64,000 nucleotides of DNA from Myxococcus xanthus (GTDB lineage Bacteria > Myxococcota > Myxococcia > Myxococcales > Myxococcaceae): the NCBI RefSeq assembly GCF_900106535.1, contig NZ_FNOH01000011.1:1-64000 (forward strand), given 5' to 3'. Made by a program: the position numbers and the translations under genes. Below the pieces are notes generated by a model, which was not told where the DNA came from, did not search any database, and worked only from the letters and a program-made list of their open reading frames with translations. Shown in pieces: positions 26,215-34,356 of the stretch; positions within the stretch are counted from its first letter, which is position 1, and each line of letters opens with the position of its first letter.

Positions 26215-27297
26215 TCAGGGCTTCTTGTGGAACGGGGTCTTCACCACCACTGCGGGCACCGCGCGGCCGCGGATGTCCACGTCGAAGGTGGAGCCCTCTG
26301 TGGACAGCTCGGTGGGCACGTAGCCGATGCCAATGGCCTTCTTCACGGTGGGGCCCATGGTGCCGCTGGTCACCTCCCCCACCGGCGCGCCGTCCTTGAG
26401 GATGGCGTAGCCGTGGCGCGGAATGCCGCTGCCGGTCAGCTCGAAGCCCACCAGCTTGCGCTTCACGCCCGCGGCCTTCTGCGCCACCAGCGCTTCCTTG
26501 CCAATGAAGGCCGCCTTGTCGAGCTTGACGATCCACCCCAGCCCGGCCTCCAGCGCGGTGTGCTGGTCATCGATGTCGTTGCCGTAGAGCGCGTACTTCA
26601 TCTCCGTGCGGAGGCTGTCACGGGCGCCCAGGCCACACGGCTTCACGCCGTCCTGCTGGCCCTCGGTGAGCAGCGCGTCCCACAGCGCCACTGCGTCCCC
26701 GGCCGCGCTGTACAGCTCGAAGCCGTCCTCGCCGGTGTAGCCGGTGCGGGAGATGAGGCACTTCGCCCCGGCGACCTCGCCCTCGGCGAAGCGGTAGGTG
26801 CCAATCTTCGACAGGTCCGTCTTCGTCAGGCGCTGGACCAGGCCGGTGGCCTTGGGGCCCTGCACGGCAATCTGCGCGTAGTCGTCGCTCCGGTCCACGG
26901 GTGCCACACCCTTGGCGTGCGCCTTCATCCACGCGACGTCCTTCTCGCGGTTGCTGGAGTTGACGCAGATGAAGATGCGCTCGGGGCTGAAGCGGTAGGC
27001 GACCACGTCGTCCACGAAGGTGCCTCGCTCGTCGAGCAAGCCCGCATACACCGCCTGCCCGTCCGCGACGCGGGCCAGGTCGTTGGAGATGAGCGCGTTG
27101 ACCGTGTCCAGGGCGCCGGGACCGGAGAACTCCACCTCGCCCATGTGGGAGACGTCGAACAGGCCGACGCCGGTGCGCACGGCCTCATGCTCGCCGATGA
27201 CGGAGCTGTACTGGACGGGCATGTCCCAGCCAGCGAAGTCGACCATCCGGGCCCCCAGCTTGCGGTGTGCCGCGTTGAGGGGCGTTTGCCGGGCCAT
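26215..27297 (-). CDS. gcvT: Glycine cleavage system T protein (aminomethyltransferase)
   Basis: A 360-residue tetrahydrofolate-dependent aminomethyltransferase that releases ammonia from GcvH and forms 5,10-methylene-THF. It shows the N-terminal MVDFAGWDMPVQY, the folate-site aspartate in LFDVSHMGEVEFSG, the segment SRTGYTGEDGFELY, and the C-terminal ending GRAVPAVVVKTPFHKKP. ATG at 27295-27297 is preferred over an ATG two codons upstream because AGGAG then sits seven bases away instead of one. It is the first gene of gcvT-gcvH-gcvP. The short leader (about 30 bases) leaves no room for a glycine riboswitch. It is divergent from metF. Confidence 0.96.
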   Translation of the reverse strand: MARQTPLNAAHRKLGARMVDFAGWDMPVQYSSVIGEHEAVRTGVGLFDVSHMGEVEFSGPGALDTVNALISNDLARVADGQAVYAGLLDERGTFVDDVVAYRFSPERIFICVNSSNREKDVAWMKAHAKGVAPVDRSDDYAQIAVQGPKATGLVQRLTKTDLSKIGTYRFAEGEVAGAKCLISRTGYTGEDGFELYSAAGDAVALWDALLTEGQQDGVKPCGLGARDSLRTEMKYALYGNDIDDQHTALEAGLGWIVKLDKAAFIGKEALVAQKAAGVKRKLVGFELTGSGIPRHGYAILKDGAPVGEVTSGTMGPTVKKAIGIGYVPTELSTEGSTFDVDIRGRAVPAVVVKTPFHKKP

Positions 27298-27333
27298 CTT
27301 CATTCTCCTGGAGGGGTGTGGAAAACGGCGCGG

Positions 27334-27361
27334 ACTATAGCCGCGAGACTTGCCCGATCAA
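27334..27361 (-). promoter_or_regulatory. Predicted promoter of gcvTHP
   Basis: On the minus strand TTGATC (27356-27361) and TATAGT (27334-27339) are 16 bases apart. The predicted start near 27327 gives a 5' leader of about 30 bases. The element lies in the 96-base divergent region shared with metF, so regulators bound here could affect both one-carbon operons. Confidence 0.6.
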
Positions 27362-27393
27362 GGACGACGCGGAGCGTCTACACTGGGGGCGAC

Positions 27394-28266
27394 ATGAAGA
27401 TTCGTAATCGGTTGAATCCTTCCGACCCGTGCTTCTCCTTCGAGTTCTTCCCGCCCCGGACGGACGAGGGCGAGGCGAACCTGCTCAAGGCGCTGGAAGA
27501 CCTGGCGACCCTGCAGCCGGGTTTCGTCTCCGTGACGGAAGGCGCGGGAGGCAGCACTCGGGCGAAGACGGTGGAGTTGGTGCTGCGCATCAAGCAGGAG
27601 GCGGGTATCGAGGCGATGGCGCACCTGACATGCGGGGGGCACTCCCCGGCGGAGCTGCGCACCGTGCTGGAGCGCCTGTCGGCCGCGAAGGTGGACAACG
27701 TCCTGGTGCTGCGCGGAGACCCACCCAAGGGCCAGACGGTCTTCGAGCCCGCGCCCGGGGGTTTCCGCTACGCGTCGGAGATGGTGCGATTCATCCGAGA
27801 AGAGGATTTCAACTTCTGCCTCGGGGGAGCGTGCTATCCGGAGGGCCACGTGGAGACGCCCTCCCGTGACGACGACCTGCGTCATCTCAAGGCCAAGGTG
27901 GATGCCGGCCTGGACTTCGTGGTGACGCAGCTCTTCTTCGACAACGCGTTCTACTTCGACTTCGTGGAGCGGGCGCGCCGCGCGGGCATCAACGTCCCCA
28001 TCGTCCCCGGCATCATGCCCATCACCAACTACGAGCAGATTCAACGATTCACGCGCCTGTGCGGAGCCACCGTGCCCATGCGCCTGGCGTTGCAGCTCGA
28101 GCGGGTGAAGGACAACCCGGAGGCCATGGCCCAGCTCGGCGTGGCCCATGCGACGGTGCAGTGCATGGAGTTGCTGTCGCGCGGCGTGCCTGGCATCCAC
28201 TTCTACACGCTCAACAAGTCCCCGGCGACGCGGATGATCGTGAGCGCACTGAGAGCCCGTTCATGA
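27394..28266 (+). CDS. metF: 5,10-methylenetetrahydrofolate reductase
   Basis: A 290-residue flavoprotein reducing 5,10-methylene-THF to 5-methyl-THF for methionine synthesis. Family features are FSFEFFPPRTDEGEANL with the catalytic glutamate, VSVTEGAGGSTR, HLTCGGHSP, VLVLRGDPPKG, and the later FVVTQLFFDNAFYFDFV with GIMPITNYEQI. The length matches the bacterial catalytic domain without a regulatory extension. The ATG at 27394 has a G-rich stretch (GGGGG) before it. An upstream in-frame reading is antisense to gcvT and gcvH and is not coding. The stop overlaps the start of the small membrane protein by four bases (ATGA), suggesting translational coupling. It draws on the folate product of the divergent gcv operon. 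Confidence 0.96.
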   Translation: MKIRNRLNPSDPCFSFEFFPPRTDEGEANLLKALEDLATLQPGFVSVTEGAGGSTRAKTVELVLRIKQEAGIEAMAHLTCGGHSPAELRTVLERLSAAKVDNVLVLRGDPPKGQTVFEPAPGGFRYASEMVRFIREEDFNFCLGGACYPEGHVETPSRDDDLRHLKAKVDAGLDFVVTQLFFDNAFYFDFVERARRAGINVPIVPGIMPITNYEQIQRFTRLCGATVPMRLALQLERVKDNPEAMAQLGVAHATVQCMELLSRGVPGIHFYTLNKSPATRMIVSALRARS

Positions 28267-28685
28267 GTGGTCCTGGAATCCACCTGCCCCCAAGCGACCC
28301 GCGTAGCAAGGTCCTCAACATCATCCGTCCGCCCGCCTTCTTCCTGCTGTGCGTGGGCGTGCTGAACGTCATCTACAACATCGCGGGCTTCGTGCTGGCG
28401 GCGCTGAAGGTGACCTCGCCCTTCGTCCCCGCGGGCGCGGAGGCGTCCACGCTGGAACTGTCGCCCACGCTGGCGCTGATGCTCCTGGTGGGCATCCTCT
28501 GCGGGGTGCTGTCCGCCTGGGGCGCCATCAGCGCGCTCAACCTGAAGGGCTACGGACTGGCCACGGTGGGCGGCATCACCGCGCTCTACATCCTGTCTCC
28601 CGGCTGCGTCATTGGCGTCCCGGTGGCCGTGTGGATGCTCTTCACCTTGCGTCGCGACGGGGTTCGCGAAGCCTTCCAGGCCTGA
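28263..28685 (+). CDS. Small membrane protein coupled to metF
   Basis: A 140-residue hydrophobic protein with about three to four membrane helices: IIRPPAFFLLCVGVLNVIYNIAGFVLAAL, LALMLLVGILCGVLSAWGAISAL, and two shorter ones near YGLATVGGITALYIL and VIGVPVAVWMLFTL. It has no recognisable motif. The start overlaps the metF stop in ATGA, so it is almost certainly translated from the same mRNA. The tail LRRDGVREAFQA resembles endings of small DUF membrane proteins common in myxobacteria and planctomycetes. Its role is unknown; genetic linkage to metF is the only functional hint. A hairpin at 28698-28725 follows. Confidence 0.75.
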   Translation: MSGPGIHLPPSDPRSKVLNIIRPPAFFLLCVGVLNVIYNIAGFVLAALKVTSPFVPAGAEASTLELSPTLALMLLVGILCGVLSAWGAISALNLKGYGLATVGGITALYILSPGCVIGVPVAVWMLFTLRRDGVREAFQA

Positions 28686-28697
28686 GCGTTCAAAACG

Positions 28698-28725
28698 CGG
28701 CGGTTGGAGCGTCGGCCAACCGCCG
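28698..28725 (+). terminator. Hairpin after the metF operon
   Basis: A perfect 10-bp stem CGGCGGTTGG/CCAACCGCCG with an eight-base loop lies 13 bases after the stop of the small membrane gene. There is no T-tract. It is probably the 3' boundary of the metF transcript. Confidence 0.55.
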
Positions 28726-28945
28726 TGAATTGATGTTCAGGTCACACCGCCCGCGGCCACGCCTCCTGGCATCTGAAGCCCGGCGCTCCCTCTGACGCAG
28801 CCCCCACTCTGTTCACCAATGGCGCTCCCCCTGCCCCGGGGTTGCAGCCGTGCGGGCTTTCACACTTTCTCGGTTTCCCTCACTTTCGTAGCCACACGAG
28901 GAGGGGCGCGCGCGTCGAGTGCCGCCTCCCAGCGCAGGGGTGGCC

Positions 28946-29557
28946 ATGATTGCGTTTGAGGTCGCGCGGGGAACGCCTGAACCTTTGACGGAGCTGGCTC
29001 GGCGGCTGAGCCGCGCGGAGGAGAAGGACCGCGCCCGGGGCATGTTCTTCCTGGGGGCGCTGGACGTGGTCCGGATGGAGGTGGGGGAAGCCGCCGCGGC
29101 GCGGTGCCTGGCGGCCTCGCGCGAGCGCGCCTTCGTGCCCTTCTTCCTGTACCCCATCACCAGCTTCCTGCGGCTGTCCTTCAGCGCCGCGGGGTTGCTG
29201 GCGCCGCGGCTGGGCGGCTTCGAGGCGGCCATGCGGACCATTGGCGCCCGGTCCGCGCAGGACTTCCTGAGCACCGTGGTGGGGCGCAGCTTCCTGGCAT
29301 TGTCCGGTGGCTGCCCGCGCCGGCTCGTCAGCAACCTGCCGTCCGGCTACAGCACCGCCGTCAGCTACGGCGAGCGCGACGTGGAGTGGGTGGGCGAGCG
29401 CCAGGGCCGCCTCAACATGTTCCGCGACTTCATGCCGCACAGCTACCATGAGGGCGTGCTGCGCGCGGCGCTGGCCGCCATTGGCGCCCGCGACACGCAC
29501 ATCCGCGGGCGTGCCACGGGCCTGCTGGACGGCGAGTACGAGGTGTCCTGGAGCTAG
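28946..29557 (+). CDS. TIGR02265 (DUF2378) family protein
   Basis: A 203-residue member of a paralogous family expanded in myxobacteria. The diagnostic order of motifs is visible: KDRARGMFFLGALDVV, RAFVPFFLYPITSFLRL, APRLGGFEAAMRTIGA, QDFLSTVVGRSFLALS, GYSTAVSYGERDVEW, FMPHSYHEGVL and the ending GLLDGEYEVSWS. Function is unknown for the whole family; the proteins are cytoplasmic and often sit near regulatory genes. ATG 28946 is used because AGGGG precedes it, though a GTG at 28919 would add nine residues. Its stop overlaps the 3' end of the convergent histidine kinase gene by four bases. Confidence 0.85.
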   Translation: MIAFEVARGTPEPLTELARRLSRAEEKDRARGMFFLGALDVVRMEVGEAAAARCLAASRERAFVPFFLYPITSFLRLSFSAAGLLAPRLGGFEAAMRTIGARSAQDFLSTVVGRSFLALSGGCPRRLVSNLPSGYSTAVSYGERDVEWVGERQGRLNMFRDFMPHSYHEGVLRAALAAIGARDTHIRGRATGLLDGEYEVSWS

Positions 29558-30993
29558 AGGGCGACCTCGGCGGCGGGGCAACCCGCCGGGAGGCAGAGGG
29601 TGAAGACGCTGCCCTCCCCTTCCCGGCTCTCCACGCGCAGGGTGCCGCCGTGCTGCCGCACCGTGCTGGCCACGACTGACAGTCCCAGGCCCGTGCCCGC
29701 GGGCTTCGTCGTGAAGAGCGGCTCGAAGATGCGCTCCTGCATCGCCTCCGGGATGCCCATGCCATTGTCGGACACGCGGATGATGAAGGCGCTGCCATTG
29801 CCGCCTTCCGCGAACACGTCCACCCGGCCCAGACGGCCCGCCGGCATGGCCTCCACCGCGTTCTGCACCAGGTTGATGAGCACCTTGCGCAGCAGCTCCC
29901 GGTCCACCCAGGGTGACGCCAGCGAGAGGGGGACGCTGTTCTGGATGCGCACGCCTTCGCGGCCCGGCACCACGTCCAGCACCTCCTCCATCAGCGCGTG
30001 CAGCGAGCAGGGCCGCAGCTCCAGCGGACGCTCGCGGGCGAAGTCCAGCAGCTCGGAGGAGATGCGTGAACACACCGCCAGCTCGCGCTCGATGATTTCC
30101 AGGAAGCGCTGGAGCCGCTGGTCCGCCAGCGTCACGTCCAGCTTGCGCAGGTGACGGACGACCACGGCGTTGGCGGTGCGGGCCGCGGCCAGCGGGTTGC
30201 GCAGCTCGTGGCTCACCGTCGCCGTCATCCGCCCCACCGCCGCCAGCTTCTCCACCCGCGCGGCCTGCTCGCGGTAGGAGCTCATCTCCCGGCGCACGCG
30301 TGCCAGCGCATGCTCATGGTCCACGCGCTCGTTCGCGTACGCGCCCTCCAGCAACACCTGCTGCACCGCCACGCGCCGCATCTCCCCCAGCGTCTCGCGG
30401 CACGCAATCACCAGCACCCCGTTGACGAACACCATCCAGAAGGCGTGCTCCAGGAAGCGCCACCACGCGGGATTCGACACGCCGAAGATGGACTCCGGCC
30501 ACCAGATGCCGCGCAGGCAGTGCTCGAGCACCGCCGTGACGGTGGCGGTCGCCATCACCGCCGGGTCCCGGTAGAAGGCCAGGAAGGCCAGCGAGCCGAA
30601 CACATAGAAGTGCGTTTCGATGCGGCCGCCCGTCAGGTGGATGAAGAGCGCGGCCCAGAGCATCTGCGCGACCGCCACCACGTGCCGCGTGACGACGTCC
30701 CCGGCCCGCAGCCGCACCAGCACCAGCGGGAAGGCGGACAGCAGGCCCCCCAGCACCACCGCCACTTGCAGATGGGGATGCACCACCCGCGACGTCCCCT
30801 GCCAGGCGAAGGGCGACAGCACCGCCGCCACCGCGATGGCGACCAGCCACTGCCCCACCATCAGCACGGCGAAGCGAGAGTCCACCCGCCGTCGCACGGC
30901 CTCCAGGTGCTCGCCGAGCAGTGCGTCCACCCGCACCTCCAGCGCGTCGACCCCACGTGTGAGCACCATGTTGCCGGAAGTCTCCGTTGACAC
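29554..30993 (-). CDS. Membrane-bound sensor histidine kinase
   Basis: About 479 residues from the GTG at 30991-30993, chosen because GGAGG lies five bases upstream; an ATG at 31098 would add 35 uncharacteristic residues. The N-terminal half has five to six membrane helices, including a segment GRIETHFYVFGSLAFLAFYRDP that recurs in several uncharacterised membrane sensors. Then come a coiled-coil and the HisKA box VSHELRNPLAAA with the phospho-acceptor H262. The HATPase domain follows with N-box NLVQNAVEAM, G1 DNGMGIP, and G2 GTGLGLSV. The signal is unknown and no response regulator is adjacent, so it is an orphan kinase. It is convergent with the TIGR02265 gene. Confidence 0.88.
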   Translation of the reverse strand: MSTETSGNMVLTRGVDALEVRVDALLGEHLEAVRRRVDSRFAVLMVGQWLVAIAVAAVLSPFAWQGTSRVVHPHLQVAVVLGGLLSAFPLVLVRLRAGDVVTRHVVAVAQMLWAALFIHLTGGRIETHFYVFGSLAFLAFYRDPAVMATATVTAVLEHCLRGIWWPESIFGVSNPAWWRFLEHAFWMVFVNGVLVIACRETLGEMRRVAVQQVLLEGAYANERVDHEHALARVRREMSSYREQAARVEKLAAVGRMTATVSHELRNPLAAARTANAVVVRHLRKLDVTLADQRLQRFLEIIERELAVCSRISSELLDFARERPLELRPCSLHALMEEVLDVVPGREGVRIQNSVPLSLASPWVDRELLRKVLINLVQNAVEAMPAGRLGRVDVFAEGGNGSAFIIRVSDNGMGIPEAMQERIFEPLFTTKPAGTGLGLSVVASTVRQHGGTLRVESREGEGSVFTLCLPAGCPAAEVAL

Positions 30994-31294
30994 GGTACCC
31001 TCCGTCCGCACGTTCTCCCCGCGTGTATGGCCGAATCGCCCCCGAAGCACAGGCGCGCCCACATCCTGGTCAATCATTGCGTGACTCACCCCGGCCATAC
31101 CGGCCCCCCCGGATGAGTCGCCATCCTAACCCCTCGCACACCCCTGGCAATCCAAACTTGTCGGAATAAGCGGACTGTTCCAACAAAAACATGCAACTTG
31201 CCCTCGGGGCTCGTTGATGACGGTGTGAAACACACCGTCACCCGCTCGTTCCATCGACAGGGATTGAACAAGCGTCGAACAACCGTGGCATGTG
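30994..31294. other. Gene-poor spacer upstream of the histidine kinase
   Basis: About 300 bases without a convincing gene (longer if the small gene at 31295 is rejected). It contains a relatively AT-rich patch near 31150-31210 (for example CCAACAAAAACATGCAACTTG) and the perfect inverted repeat at 31218-31240. It probably holds the kinase promoter, but no clean -35/-10 pair is visible. Confidence 0.5.
31218..31240. repeat. Perfect 10-bp inverted repeat with AAA centre
   Basis: TGACGGTGTG-AAA-CACACCGTCA is a perfect 23-bp palindrome in the spacer between the kinase gene and the ADP-ribosylglycohydrolase region. It could be an operator for a dimeric regulator or an RNA hairpin. There is no T-run on either side, which favours an operator. 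Confidence 0.75.
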
Positions 31295-31537
31295 TCAGGG
31301 GGTGAGCATGGTGGCCATCATCCGCTGCTCCGAAGGGGCCAGCGACACGCGCACGGGCTGACACTGGGCAGGCTTGGGCCTGCCAGCGTCCGTTCCCTGA
31401 GTCTCCGAGGTCGGCGCGGCGCTCACACAGACCTGGTCGCTGCCCGGCACGACACTCGCGAAGCGCGCGGGCTCGCTCAGGGTCAACGTCTGCACCTGTG
31501 AGGGGCAACACCGGGTCAACCTCAACTCACGGTGCAC
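31295..31537 (-). CDS. Possible small protein downstream of the ADP-ribosylglycohydrolase
   Basis: An 80-codon reading frame with a GTG start overlapping the end of the glycohydrolase gene by 16 bases. It is rich in Ser, Pro, Thr and Gln, has four cysteines, and shows segments such as TLTLSEPARFASVV and VCVSAAPTSET that look like beta strands of a secreted or lipoprotein domain. No ribosome binding site is obvious, and it lacks a signal peptide unless its start is elsewhere. It may be a true small gene translated by coupling, the remnant of a longer gene, or chance in GC-rich DNA. Confidence 0.35.
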   Translation of the reverse strand: MHRELRLTRCCPSQVQTLTLSEPARFASVVPGSDQVCVSAAPTSETQGTDAGRPKPAQCQPVRVSLAPSEQRMMATMLTP

Positions 31538-32472
31538 TTGAGCAGCTTCTGCAACATGGGATGTAACAACTCACCCCCGCGCAACGACTCACGCCAACGC
31601 GCGGGGATGCCATTCACGCCGTGGATGAGCCCGGCGATACCTCCCGCCACCGCCGCGGTGGTGTCGGTATCCCGGCCCAGGCGCACGGCGGCCTTCACCC
31701 CCTGCTCGTAGGTGTCGTGCTCGACCACGCACTGGCGCGCGGAGCGGAGGCAATCCACCACGTAGCCCGTGCCCGTGCCTCGAATCTCCTCCCAGCCCGG
31801 CGGCAGGACATGCGTGTCCAGTTCAGTGCGAGCCTCGAAGCCTTCGGGATACAGATTGCGGAACGTCTCCACCGCGTCCGTCCATGCCTCCGAAGCACGC
31901 GCGCCTTGGAGGATGCGGCGGGCCCACAAGCAATACAGCGCACAGCACACCTGGGAGCGCATGTGTCCATGCGTGACGCGAGACTGAGTCATCGCGTCCG
32001 AGGCGAGCTTCGCGTCATTGCCTGAATGCCAGAGCGCCAATGGCAGCACGCGCATCAACGAGCCATTGCCGTTGTCTCGTTCGTCCTTGGGGCCGGCCAT
32101 CAGCGCGGGCGTCCCTGCGTGGACCAAGGCCAGGGCCGTGCGTGTCTGGATGCCCACGTCGAACACCTGGCCATCCACCGCGAGGTAGCCCCACTCCAGC
32201 CAGTTCACCAGGCGGCGGCCCAGGTCTTCCGGGTCCAATCGCCCATGGTAGAGCAACGAATCCAGCAGGCACAGCGCATGCGCGCCATCGTCGGACCAGG
32301 TCCCCGGCGGCACCCCGTCATGCGCGCGCTGGAAGCCCTCGGGCGGCTGGAAGTCGATGTCCTCGGGCGGTGGAATCCGCGCGGGTGCGTGGAACTCGTA
32401 GGGCACGCCCAAGGCATCCCCCACCAGCAATCCGTAGATTCCCCCGGCGATCTGCTCCTCGCGACTCGGCAT
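31522..32472 (-). CDS. ADP-ribosylglycohydrolase family protein
   Basis: A 316-residue all-helical hydrolase of the DraG/ADPRH family, which removes ADP-ribose from proteins or small molecules using a binuclear metal site. Motifs are GLLVGDALGVPYEF, TWSDDGAHALCLLDSL (metal-binding Asp pair; the usual Thr after SDD is Gly here), RDNGNGSLMRVLPLAL, and GRDTDTTAAVAGGIAGLIHG with the second aspartate pair. The ATG at 32470-32472 follows a G-rich stretch and begins the conserved core; the upstream in-frame part is not conserved. It is divergent from the methyltransferase gene. No ADP-ribosyltransferase partner is adjacent, so the target is unknown. Confidence 0.88.
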   Translation of the reverse strand: MPSREEQIAGGIYGLLVGDALGVPYEFHAPARIPPPEDIDFQPPEGFQRAHDGVPPGTWSDDGAHALCLLDSLLYHGRLDPEDLGRRLVNWLEWGYLAVDGQVFDVGIQTRTALALVHAGTPALMAGPKDERDNGNGSLMRVLPLALWHSGNDAKLASDAMTQSRVTHGHMRSQVCCALYCLWARRILQGARASEAWTDAVETFRNLYPEGFEARTELDTHVLPPGWEEIRGTGTGYVVDCLRSARQCVVEHDTYEQGVKAAVRLGRDTDTTAAVAGGIAGLIHGVNGIPARWRESLRGGELLHPMLQKLLKCTVS

Positions 32473-32654
32473 GGTGTTGCCCCCCCACGGTGAGGCGAAA
32501 CACGCTACGACAACGTCCGAGCGCGCGTACAGCGGACGCACGCCGCTGAACGCTGGGGGGCATGGATGTCGCAACAAGTTTGCGCCTTCAGGCCCCGCCA
32601 TGCAGGCTTTCACGCGAACCGGGCCATGCCGAGCCCCCACGCCCAGGAGCCCCC

Positions 32655-33464
32655 ATGTCGGCCGTATCGCCCCTAGCCCAACCCGAGGCCTGGAACCTGG
32701 TGGCGCCGGAGTACGTGCGCGAGCTGATGCCCACCTTCGAGACGTTCTCCAGGGAGGCCCTGCTCCGGGCCGGCGTAGCGCAAGGGACGCGTGTCGTGGA
32801 CGTCGCCACGGGGCCGGGCACGCTCGCGCTGCTCGCCGCGCGCGACGGCGCCCGCGTCACAGCAGTCGATTTCTCCCCGGAGATGATTGCCGCCCTGCGC
32901 GGCCGGACCGCGGAGGCGAAGCTCGACGTCGACATCCTGGAGGGTGACGGCATGGCGCTGCCCTTCGAGGCGAACGCGTTCGACGCCGCCTTCTCCATGT
33001 TCGGCCTGATGTTCTTCCCGGACCGGGCACGTGGCTTCCAGGAGCTTCACCGGGTACTGAAGCCGGGCGGCCGGGCCGTCGTGTCCAGTTGGACGCCCTT
33101 TGAACGCTCGAAAGAGCTGCGCGCCGTGTACACGCGCCTCTGGGAGCAGATGGGCGCGAAGCCATCACAGCCGGGCGCCATCCCCCTGTCCGACCCCGAC
33201 ACCTGTCAGCGGGAGATGTCCAGCGCGGGCTTCACCCACGTCACGGTGAACGAAGTGGAAGGCTCCATCGACTACCCGTCCACAGCGGCCATGGTGGATG
33301 CCACCACCCGCTCCAGCGCGCCCGTCGTGCTGGCACGCAGGGCGCTGGGCCCGCAGTGGGAGCCGCTGCTCTGGTCCATGCACGAGTACGCGCAGGCGGA
33401 GCTGGGACCGGGGCCCCAGCGCGTCACCCTCACGGCCTACCTGACGACAGGCACCAGGCCGTAG
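32655..33464 (+). CDS. Class I SAM-dependent methyltransferase
   Basis: A 269-residue methyltransferase with a Rossmann-like fold. Motif I is [16 protein letters not shown], motif II lies around [14 protein letters not shown], motif III is [12 protein letters not shown], and motif V/VI covers [20 protein letters not shown] and [13 protein letters not shown]. The pattern is close to UbiE/Coq5-type methyltransferases, but the substrate is not defined. AGGAG sits five bases before the ATG at 32655. It is convergent with folD, and the last 28 bases of both genes overlap. Nothing else in the neighbourhood suggests a substrate. Confidence 0.88.
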   Translation: MSAVSPLAQPEAWNLVAPEYVRELMPTFETFSREALLRAGVAQGTRVVDVATGPGTLALLAARDGARVTAVDFSPEMIAALRGRTAEAKLDVDILEGDGMALPFEANAFDAAFSMFGLMFFPDRARGFQELHRVLKPGGRAVVSSWTPFERSKELRAVYTRLWEQMGAKPSQPGAIPLSDPDTCQREMSSAGFTHVTVNEVEGSIDYPSTAAMVDATTRSSAPVVLARRALGPQWEPLLWSMHEYAQAELGPGPQRVTLTAYLTTGTRP

Positions 33465-34303
33465 CGGACGGCCGCGTCGAGCGTGTTGCGCATCAGCATG
33501 GCGATGGTCATGGGCCCCACGCCACCGGGCACGGGGGTGATGAATGACGCGCGCTCGGCGGCAGCGGCGAATTCCACGTCGCCCACGAGCTTGCCGTCCG
33601 GCTTGCGATTCATCCCCACGTCAATCACCACCGCGCCGGGCTTTATCCACGCGCCCTTCACCAGCTCGGCCGCCCCCACCGCCACCACCAGGATGTCCGC
33701 GCCCTCCACTTCCCGGCGCAGGTCGCTCTTGCTGTGGCAGATGGTCACCGTGGCGTTCTTCTGGAGCAGCATCAGCGCCATGGGCTTGCCCACGATGTTG
33801 CTGCGCCCCACCACCACCGCCCGCTTGCCCGCGGGGTCGCAGCCAATCTCCTCCAGCAGCCGCATCACCCCGTAGGGCGTACACGCCCGGGTGGTGGACC
33901 GGCCCAGCAGCAGGTTGCCGGCGTTGAGCGGGTGGAAGCCGTCCACGTCCTTCTCCGGCTTCACGGCGGAGATGATGACGTCCGGGTCGATGTGCCTGGG
34001 CAACGGCAACTGAACCAGGATGCCGTGCACCGCCGGGTCCGCGTTGAGCTGGTGGATGACCTCCAGCAGCGCCGCCTGGGTGATGCCCTCGTCCGGGTGG
34101 AGCTCCCAGGAGCGGAAGCCCACCTCCTCCGCGGCCTTCTTCTTCCCATTGACGTAGACCTTGGAGGCGGGGTCCTCCCCCACGCGCACCACGGCCAGCC
34201 CCGGCGTCAGGCCATGCTCGAGCTTGAGCCGGTCGACCTCCGCCTTGACCTCCGCTCGCACGCGCGCCGCAACTGCCTTGCCATCAATCAACTGGGCGTT
34301 CAC
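33437..34303 (-). CDS. folD: Bifunctional methylenetetrahydrofolate dehydrogenase/cyclohydrolase
   Basis: A 288-residue enzyme interconverting 5,10-methylene-THF, methenyl-THF and 10-formyl-THF. It shows the catalytic lysine in [14 protein letters not shown], the cyclohydrolase segment [12 protein letters not shown], the NADP loop [30 protein letters not shown] and the C-terminal [17 protein letters not shown]. The GTG at 34301-34303 ([12 protein letters not shown]) is preferred because the family normally begins there; an in-frame extension upstream lacks similarity. With gcvTHP and metF it completes a one-carbon set in about 12 kb. It is divergent from the DjlA-like gene and overlaps the methyltransferase tail. 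Confidence 0.95.
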   Translation of the reverse strand: MNAQLIDGKAVAARVRAEVKAEVDRLKLEHGLTPGLAVVRVGEDPASKVYVNGKKKAAEEVGFRSWELHPDEGITQAALLEVIHQLNADPAVHGILVQLPLPRHIDPDVIISAVKPEKDVDGFHPLNAGNLLLGRSTTRACTPYGVMRLLEEIGCDPAGKRAVVVGRSNIVGKPMALMLLQKNATVTICHSKSDLRREVEGADILVVAVGAAELVKGAWIKPGAVVIDVGMNRKPDGKLVGDVEFAAAAERASFITPVPGGVGPMTIAMLMRNTLDAAVRYGLVPVVR

Positions 34304-34356
34304 CCGTGCCACTCTATGCGAAACTCCCCCGCCGGAAAGGGAGCGGAACGTCGGCC

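Noticed and set aside
27304-27393. Glycine riboswitch in front of gcvT
   Set aside because: The divergent gap is only 96 bases and the predicted leader about 30, too short for even a single glycine aptamer with expression platform.
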